From Planctomycetota bacterium (GTDB lineage Bacteria; Planctomycetota; MHYJ01; WSZJ01; JACPWG01), in NCBI GenBank assembly GCA_016220045.1, contig JACRIP010000282.1, forward strand, positions 1 to 8,561: DNA of 8,561 nucleotides, given 5' to 3'. The notes below the pieces were generated by a model, which saw only the letters and a list, made by a program, of their open reading frames with translations, searched no databases and was not told where the DNA came from. This document shows positions 1 through 5,800 of this stretch, piece after piece (within the stretch, counting starts at the first letter, position 1; each line of letters begins with the position of its first letter). The translations under genes and the position numbers were made by a program.

Positions 1-43
1 CAGCGCCGCGCACCCCGCGCCAGCGACCGTAACGGCCACCCGG

Positions 44-71
44 TGGCGGCCACCAGGGCAGCCCCTACAAT
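44..71 (+). promoter_or_regulatory. Weak candidate promoter for the glycosyltransferase
   Basis: TACAAT at 66-71 matches the sigma70 -10 consensus at five of six positions. The hexamer sixteen bases upstream, TGGCGG at 44-49, is a poor -35. Transcription would start near 78 and leave a leader of about 57 bases before the GTG at 135. The overlapping palindromes at 35-54 cover the -35 position. This is only a candidate, because an operon promoter further left would serve equally well. Confidence 0.28.
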
Positions 72-121
72 CAGCGCAGCACCTGAGCCCCCTGAACCGC
101 GACGCCGGTTCGGTTTTCGAT

Positions 122-127
122 GGGGAG
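122..127 (+). promoter_or_regulatory. Ribosome binding site deciding the start of the glycosyltransferase
   Basis: GGGGAG at 122-127 lies seven bases before the in-frame GTG at 135. The ATG at 120 has only GGTTCGGTTTTCG-type sequence in front of it and no Shine-Dalgarno match. The ribosome binding site would fall inside the reading frame if ATG 120 were used. This favours GTG 135. Confidence 0.5.
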
Positions 128-134
128 TCCCCGC

Positions 135-1418
135 GTGACCGCCTGGTCGGTCCTGACTCTGCTCCTGGCGATCCCGATCGGCTCCTCGATCGTCTTCTAC
201 CTGCTCGCCCTCGCGTGCACGGCGAGCTTCCGGCGCCGGCCCGTCGCCGCGCCTGCCGCCGCCGGCGCCGCGCCCTTCGCCCCACCGGTCTCCGTTCTCA
301 AGCCGGTCAAGGGCCTCGACACCGAGGCGGAAGAGAACTTCGAGTCCTTCCTGCGCCAGGACTATCCCGACTACGAGATCGTCTTCGGCGTGGCCGACCG
401 GGAAGATCCCGTAGTTCCCTGGATCCGCCGCCTGCAGCGCGCGCACCCCGACCGGGCGATCAAGCTGGTCTTCTCGGGCGAACGCCTGGGCGCGAACGAG
501 AAGGTCTCGAATCTCGCCTGGATGCTGGCGGAAGCGCGGCACGAGATCGTGGTGATCTCGGACAGCGACATGCGGGTGCAGCCGGACTACCTCGCGCACC
601 TGGTGGCGCCGCTGGCGGACGAGCAGGTGGGTCTGACGACCTGTCTCTACCGCGGGTTCGGGGCTACGGGGATTCCCGGAGGCATGGAATCGCTCATCAT
701 CAACGCCGATTTCATTCCGGCGGTGCTGGTGGCGCTCAAGCTGGAGGGGCTGTCCTTCGCGCTGGGCGCGACGATGGCGACGCGCAAGAGCAACCTGGAA
801 GCGATCGGCGGGCTGCGCGCGATCGTCAACCATCTGGCCGACGACTACGAGCTGGGCAACCGGATCTGGAAGACCGGGAAGCGCATCGAGCTGGTCAATC
901 ACACGATCGACGACCTCGTGCGGCGCGACCGCTGGGAGGTGTTCGCGGGCCGGCAACTGCGCTGGATGAAGACCTATCGCATCTGCCGGCCGGGCGGCTT
1001 CCTGGGGCTGCTGCTGACGTACGGGAGCACCTTTGCGCTCTTCCTGGCGCTGGCGAACTGGAGCGCGCCGTGGGCGTGGCAGGTGGCGGGGGCGACCTGG
1101 ACGCTGCGCGTGCTGACCGCCTTCCTCACGGTCCGCCTCTACACGGGCGATGCGGGCACGCTGCGCTGGTTCTGGCTGCTGCCGGCGAAGGACCTCTTCA
1201 CCTTTGCGGCGTGGTGTGCGAGCTTCATCGGCGATCGCGTGACCTGGCGCGGGATCACGTACCGGCTGCACCCGGGCGGCACGCTGGAGCCGCTGGGCGC
1301 GGCGCCGGCCGCCACCGCCCCGCCCCTTCCCCTCCCGGGTGCAGCGAGCGCGCCGGCCGGCCCGTCCGGCGCCGCCCTGGCGCCCGCCCCGCTCCCTGCC
1401 GCCGTGGACCGCAGCTAG
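135..1418 (+). CDS. GT21/HpnI-type membrane glycosyltransferase (ceramide glucosyltransferase-like)
   Basis: A family-2-fold, inverting glycosyltransferase of about 427 residues that probably transfers a sugar from a nucleotide sugar to a membrane lipid on the cytoplasmic face. In this family the acceptors are ceramide or, for HpnI, bacteriohopanetetrol. Numbering is from GTG 135. An N-terminal membrane segment spans about 4-32. The catalytic domain shows SVLKPVKG (53-60), VADREDP with D88 and D91, KVSNL (123-127), the metal-binding DSDM (143-146), CLYRG (170-174), LADDYELG (234-241) with the likely catalytic Asp pair, and the (R/Q)xxRW signature as RQLRW (273-277). Further hydrophobic segments occupy about 288-366, as in GT21 enzymes. 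The last 45 or so residues are an Ala/Pro-rich tail that is unusual for the family and adds to the usual length. No other hopanoid or sphingolipid gene is visible, so the acceptor cannot be settled. The ATG at 120 is the alternative start. The fold and family are secure; the HpnI-versus-ceramide choice is not. Confidence 0.88.
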   Translation: MTAWSVLTLLLAIPIGSSIVFYLLALACTASFRRRPVAAPAAAGAAPFAPPVSVLKPVKGLDTEAEENFESFLRQDYPDYEIVFGVADREDPVVPWIRRLQRAHPDRAIKLVFSGERLGANEKVSNLAWMLAEARHEIVVISDSDMRVQPDYLAHLVAPLADEQVGLTTCLYRGFGATGIPGGMESLIINADFIPAVLVALKLEGLSFALGATMATRKSNLEAIGGLRAIVNHLADDYELGNRIWKTGKRIELVNHTIDDLVRRDRWEVFAGRQLRWMKTYRICRPGGFLGLLLTYGSTFALFLALANWSAPWAWQVAGATWTLRVLTAFLTVRLYTGDAGTLRWFWLLPAKDLFTFAAWCASFIGDRVTWRGITYRLHPGGTLEPLGAAPAATAPPLPLPGAASAPAGPSGAALAPAPLPAAVDRS

Positions 1419-2209
1419 GTTCCGGCCACACCACCCGGCAGCCCTTTGGCCCACGCTTCCGCTTCCGGCGCGAGCGGCGGTTCCGCCGGACCGCGATAGT
1501 TGAGCAGCACGTCGTACCCGGAGCGGTCGTAGGTCGAGCGGATCGCTTCCCCCAGATCCAGCCGCACCTCGGGCTCCCCCTCCCGCAACGGCACCGGAAT
1601 CACCGGCGCGGCGTCGCGCACCGTCCAGGTAAATACCTGACCCCGAGGCCGCATGCGCCAGCGCGAGACGTGCACCCGGTAGTCCCCCGGCGGCAGCCGC
1701 TCGATGCTCGGAATCGGCAGCCCCGCGCGCAAGAGGTCGATCTCGATCAGGTGAATCTTCGAGTTCATCACTTCGCGCCGCTTCGCCAGGTACTCCTCGC
1801 GGCCCCGCGACCCCTTGGTCTTGTTGGCGTGGCTGAGCAGCTCGATGACCGTAACCAGTTCGAGCGACGCCGCCGTGCGGACGACCAGTCGCGCTTCGCG
1901 GATCTCGACCGGGACATCCATCATCATGAGCACGGTCCCGCCACTCGCGGCGGCAGCGGCCGCACCGGTCCCCGTCCCCTCGGCCGCCGACGCGGGCGGG
2001 GCGATCAGCGTCAGGTCCGGCACGATGTGCTGCTGCGCCGGATCGGCGTCGTCGAGGATGTAGACGCGCCGCTCCAGGTCGACAAAGTAGTGCGGACGGA
2101 CCTGGGGTACGAGCATTTCCCGCAGCGTCTGCAGCAGCCCGGTATGCACGCCCGGCCAGTGCGACGGGGATTCCAGGTAGGGGTCCATTCCGGGGAAGGG
2201 TGAAGGCAT
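1415..2209 (-). CDS. DUF4058 family protein
   Basis: A 264-residue protein of the uncharacterised DUF4058 family, recognised from its typical opening MPSPFPGMDPYLE and the following HWPG (17-20). ATG 2209 is chosen because this opening begins there and GGAG lies nine bases upstream; an in-frame TTG five codons earlier overlaps that site. Visible blocks are YFVDLERRVYI (41-51), a VPDLTLI strand (63-69), VIELLSHANK (121-130), a basic segment EEYLAKRREV (138-147), HLIEIDLLRAG (153-163) and GDYRVHVSR (175-183). A GTGTGAAAAAASGG spacer at 78-91 looks like a low-complexity insertion between conserved strands. No signal peptide or membrane segment is seen. The order PD, then ExLS, then a Lys/Tyr-rich helix, then IEID resembles Uma2-type PD-(D/E)XK nuclease-fold proteins; this is my inference and not an established activity. 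It lies downstream of dtd in the same direction and converges on the glycosyltransferase, sharing CTAG at 1415-1418 as both stops. Confidence 0.9.
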   Translation of the reverse strand: MPSPFPGMDPYLESPSHWPGVHTGLLQTLREMLVPQVRPHYFVDLERRVYILDDADPAQQHIVPDLTLIAPPASAAEGTGTGAAAAAASGGTVLMMMDVPVEIREARLVVRTAASLELVTVIELLSHANKTKGSRGREEYLAKRREVMNSKIHLIEIDLLRAGLPIPSIERLPPGDYRVHVSRWRMRPRGQVFTWTVRDAAPVIPVPLREGEPEVRLDLGEAIRSTYDRSGYDVLLNYRGPAEPPLAPEAEAWAKGLPGGVAGT

Positions 2210-2238
2210 GGCGCGACGCTCCAAGGAAGCCGCCCTCT

Positions 2239-2267
2239 ACTCTACATCCGCGGCGCGGGCATGGCAA
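2239..2267 (-). promoter_or_regulatory. Candidate sigma70 promoter for the DUF4058 gene
   Basis: Read on the minus strand, TTGCCA (2267-2262) matches the -35 consensus at five of six positions. It is followed after exactly 17 bases by TAGAGT (2244-2239), which matches the -10 consensus at four of six. Transcription would begin near 2232, giving a leader of about 22 bases with the GGAG site and ATG 2209. It would let the DUF4058 gene be transcribed independently of dtd. The prediction rests on sequence match alone. Confidence 0.42.
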
Positions 2268-2295
2268 GGGCGGCCACCCCGCGCCCGCCGCCCTT
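2266..2295 (-). terminator. Hairpin downstream of dtd, possible terminator
   Basis: A perfect 9-bp inverted repeat, AAGGGCGGC and GCCGCCCTT, with a 12-base loop lies 18 bases past the dtd stop codon in the direction of dtd transcription. The stem is GC-rich, as in an intrinsic terminator, but no T-run follows on the minus strand. It could be a weak or factor-assisted terminator or a 3'-end stabiliser. It overlaps the -35 box proposed for the DUF4058 gene. Confidence 0.42.
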
Positions 2296-2313
2296 CAACC
2301 CGCACGCACCCGG

Positions 2314-2763
2314 TCACTCCGCCCGATACTCCAGCAGGAACGTCGCCGGCCCGTCGTTCACCAGTTCCACCTGCATCGACGCCCCGAACTTCCCCCGCTC
2401 CACGCGCCCGCCCGTCAGCTCCGCCAGGCGCGCGCAAAAGCGCTCGTACCACGCCTCCGCCTCCGGCGGCCGCAGAGCCCGCTCAAACCCCGGCCGCTTC
2501 CCCTTCGCCAGGTCCGCCAGCAGCGTGAATTGCGACACCACCAGGTACGCGCCCCCCACCTCCTCGTTCGACAGGTTCATCTTGCCCGCGGCGTCGTCGA
2601 AGATCCTCAAGCCCGCGATTTTTTTTGCGAGCGCTTCGAGCTGATCGACCCCATCCCCGACCTCCACGCCGAGCAGGATAAGAATCCCCCGCCCGATCTC
2701 GGAATGCACGGCCCCGTCGATGCGGACCGCGGCGCGCGCGACACGCTGAAGGACTGCCCGCAT
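2314..2763 (-). CDS. dtd: D-aminoacyl-tRNA deacylase
   Basis: A 149-residue cytoplasmic editing enzyme that hydrolyses D-amino acids, and glycine wrongly loaded on tRNA(Ala), from the tRNA 3' end. The length is normal for bacterial DTD (about 145). The sequence is colinear with the family: MRAVLQRV opening, GRGILILLGVE (24-34), LRIFDD (52-57), KMNL (61-64), the SQFT active-site motif (77-80), RPGFE (90-94) and NDGPAT (136-141), whose Gly138-Pro139 is the expected cross-subunit Gly-cisPro chirality filter. No key residue is missing. ATG 2763 is preceded by a strong Shine-Dalgarno, AAGGAGG (2779-2773 on the minus strand), nine bases away, and that site merges with the end of a 10-bp tandem repeat array. 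The gene lies 122 bases behind the glutamate dehydrogenase on the same strand and may be co-transcribed with it. Confidence 0.97.
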   Translation of the reverse strand: MRAVLQRVARAAVRIDGAVHSEIGRGILILLGVEVGDGVDQLEALAKKIAGLRIFDDAAGKMNLSNEEVGGAYLVVSQFTLLADLAKGKRPGFERALRPPEAEAWYERFCARLAELTGGRVERGKFGASMQVELVNDGPATFLLEYRAE

Positions 2764-2775
2764 GCCGGCCCTCCT

Positions 2776-2885
2776 CCTTCGTGGTCCTTCGTGGTCCTTC
2801 GTGGTCCTTCGTGGCCCTTCGTGTTCCCGTCGTCCCTGCGTGGCCCTTCGCCCCGCCTTCGTGGCCCTGCTTGGTGGCCCTTCCC
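2776..2885. repeat. Tandem 10-bp repeat array between gdh and dtd
   Basis: On the plus strand CCTTCGTGGT is repeated head to tail from 2776. There are three exact units, then CCTTCGTGGC and CCTTCGTGTT to 2825, then degraded copies (for example CCTTCGTGGC at 2856-2865 region and TGGTGGCCC) up to the end of the glutamate dehydrogenase gene. On the transcribed minus strand the unit reads ACCACGAAGG. The last unit contributes the AAGG of the dtd Shine-Dalgarno. The array fills nearly the whole 122-base gap. Similar ACGAAGG-rich degenerate arrays are, to my recollection, found between genes in several uncultured bacterial groups. No function is evident. Confidence 0.85.
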
Positions 2886-5800
2886 CTACACCCGCGCCAG
2901 CGCCTTGTGCAGCCGCTCGCCGAGGACCACGAGCATCGGCACCGAGACCGGCGCGTTCTTCTCCTTGATCCGCGTCACCGCCACGCCCACCTCCGCGAAC
3001 GCCGCCTCCCGCTTGAGCGTCGCCTCCAGCCCCCGCGCCAGCGCCTTCTCCGCCAACGCCAAGAGCGTCCGCAGCAGCGACGCGCGCAAGGACCGCAGCG
3101 CCTGCGCCTCGTACGGGTCGGTCGCCACCTGCCGCCCGATCCGCAACACCAGCGCGTTCAGCCCCGTGTGCTGCCCGCACGTCAAGTACGTCCGCGCCAC
3201 CTCGCACACGTCGCTGCCCGCGCGCCGCGCCAGCTCCGCCACCGGAAAGGCCTTCGACCACTGCGTCGCGAACGCGACCTCGGCCGCCGCCCCCGCCGGC
3301 AACTGCGCCTTTACCAGCGCCGCCGTCTCCCGCTCGATCCGCTGCTCCGCACTCGGCGCCGCCTCGGCCAACGACTTGCGCACGCACGCCCGCGCCGTGC
3401 GATACGCCTGCGCGCTCCTGTCCAACTCCTGGACATTCCCGATCCGCTCCGCGAGCTGCGCGCCCGGGTAGAAGTGCAGGAGCCAGCTCGTGGCCTCGCG
3501 CAGCCCGTCCTCGACCGCCACCAGCCCGGCGTAGATCGCCGCCGCCGGCGCGCCCTTGCCGCTCAGCGCCAGCAGCGCGCTCCGCTGCGCCGCCCCGTCC
3601 AGCCACGCCTCCGCCGCCCCATACGCCAGCGCCACGTCCACCGCCCCGCGCTCCGTGTCCAGCATCAGGTCCGGGAAGAACGCCCCGCCCGCGAACTGCA
3701 CCAGCCGGTTGGTCCATACCGTCGCCAGGATCTCCCGCAACAGCAGATGCCGCTCGATCGTCTTCCGGTGCTGCTCGTAGATCGCCGCCGGGAAGTAGTC
3801 CGCCAGCATCTCCTCGCAGTGCGGGAAGTTCCCGACCTCCAGCTTCACCAGCTCCCCGAACACGTACATCTTCACGAAGGCGTCGAGACGCGACAGCTCC
3901 GGCCGGGCGAACCCCTTATCCATCCCGCGGCCCTGGAGCTGCGGCAGGAGCGGCAGCCGCTCGAGCTCCGCCGTCATCACCCCCTTCTGCTCCAGGAACT
4001 CCACGGTGCGCAGGAAGCGGTAGGGATCGTGCCGCGAGCGCAGCTCGTCGAGCGAGAGCATGAGCGAGTGCGCGGCGTTGTCGTCGATGACCTTGCCGCA
4101 GACTTCCGGGCAGAGCTCGCGCAGCAGCTTGTCGCGCTCGGCGCGCGTCATTTCGCCCGCGGCCGTGAGCGGCCCGACCAGGATCTTGAGGTTGACCTCG
4201 TGGTCGGAGAGATCCACGCCGCCCGAATTGTCGATCGCGTCGGTGTTCACGCGGCCGCCGCGCAGCGCGTACTCGATGCGCGCGCGCTGGGTCATGCCCA
4301 GGTTGCCGCCCTCGCCGATCACCTTCGCCCGCACGTCGCGCGCGTCCACGCGCACCGGATCGTTGACCTTGTCCCCCACCTCCGCCGAGGTCTCGTCCGA
4401 CGCCTTGATGTAGGTCCCGATCCCGCCGTTGTAGAGCAGGTCCACGTCGAGGGTCAAGAGCCGCTTCACCACCTCGGACCCGGGCAGGGTCGCCGCCTTC
4501 ACGCCCAGCATCCGCTGCACCTCCGGTGAAAGCGGGACCGCCTTTTCGGTGCGCAGCCACACGCCGCCGCCCGACGAAATCACGGCCTTCTGGTAGTCGG
4601 TCCAGCTCGAGCGCGGCAGCCGGAACATGCGCTCGCGCTCCGCAAAGGAGGCGGCCGGGTCCGGGTCCGGATCGAGGAAGATATGCAGGTGGTTGAAGGC
4701 GCCGACCAGCTTCATGGTGCGCGAGCGCAGCGCGCCGTTGCCGAAGACGTCGCCCGCCAGGTCGCCGATGCCGACCACGCGGATCACGTCCCGCTCCGGG
4801 TCGAGGCCGATTTCGGCGAAGTGATGGCGCACGCAGGCCCAGGCGCCGCGCGCGGTGATCCCCTCGATCTTGTGGTCGTAGCCCGCGGAGCCGCCGCTGG
4901 CGAAGGCGTCGTCGAGCCAGAAGCCGTACTCGGCGGACAGGGCGTTCGCCGTATCCGAGAGATGCGCCGTGCCCTTGTCGGCGGCGACCACGAGGTAGGG
5001 GTCGTACTCGTCGTGGCAGACCACGTCCGCCGGCCGCACCGGCGCGCCTGCGACCCGGTTGTCGGTGATGTCCAGCATCCCCCGGATCAGCACCTTGTAC
5101 ATCGCGTCGCCGTAGGCTTTGCGGTCCATGCCGGCCGGCGGCTTGCCTTTGACCACGAACCCGCCCTTCGCGCCGACCGGGACGATGAGCACGTTCTTCA
5201 CCATCTGCGTGCGCATCAGCCCGAAGATCTCGGTGCGGTAGTCCTCGAGGCGGTCGGACCAGCGGATGCCGCCGCGCGCGACGCGCCCGCCCCGCAGATG
5301 CACGCCCTCCATCTCCGCGTGATGCACGTAGATCTCGAAGAGCGGACGCGGCTCCGGGCAGCGGTCGAGCTTCGCGCACTCGAACTTGAAGGAGAGATAG
5401 TGCCCCTTGCGCGCGGGCTGGAAGGCGTTGGTGCGGCGCGTGGCGTCGATCAGGTTGAGGAAGGTGCGCAGCACGCGGTCTTCGGCGGCGTCCTGGATGC
5501 GCGCGAGCCCTTCGGTCACGGCGCGGCGCGCGCTCTCCATGCGCTGTTTGCGCCCGGGCCCGTCGGCGGCCCCGAAGCGCGGGTTGAAGCGCGCCTGGAA
5601 GAGGTCCACCAGCGCCCCAGTGAGCACCGGATGCGCCGACAGCACGCGCTGCGCGACGTCCGCCGCGAAGAACGGGCCGATCTGCAGCGAGTACCCGAGA
5701 TAGGCGCGCAGGCAGTCGACGTCCTCCCAGGTCAGTCCGGGACGGAGCATCAGCCGGTTGAGCGGGTCCGAGATCATGTGCCGCTCGAAGATCGCGCGCA

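Larger units (their letters stand above)
1..134. other. Upstream stretch, no assignable gene
   Basis: No gene can be assigned here. One plus-strand frame is open from base 1 and stops at the TGA at 136-138. That TGA overlaps the GTG at 135 chosen as the start of the glycosyltransferase, so this could be the tail of an upstream gene coupled by a GTGA overlap. Its wobble positions are clearly less GC-rich than those of the real genes in the window, so this could equally be non-coding. Two overlapping palindromes, GCCACC-c-GGTGGC at 35-47 and GGTGGC-g-GCCACC at 42-54, share their middle arm and could only fold one at a time. Confidence 0.3.

Noticed and set aside
1..119. Minus-strand frame with a hydrophobic stretch (ALIVGAALVAATGW) running off the left edge
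   Set aside because: It could resemble a membrane segment, but no start codon or ribosome binding site is evident and Ala/Val/Gly-rich runs arise easily in GC-rich DNA.
215..2203. A 662-codon plus-strand open frame across the first two genes
   Set aside because: It is Arg/Ala/Gly/Pro-rich nonsense, the +1-shifted shadow of the glycosyltransferase and then the antisense of DUF4058. Both true genes have clear family motifs in other frames.
2776..2825. The repeat array as a CRISPR
   Set aside because: The units are 10 bases, directly contiguous and without spacers, and no cas gene is present.
2314..3717. A 467-residue frame that would fuse dtd to an N-terminal extension
   Set aside because: Only the last 149 residues are DTD. 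The rest is a shadow of the dehydrogenase plus the translated tandem repeat. The strong ribosome binding site before ATG 2763 sets the true start.
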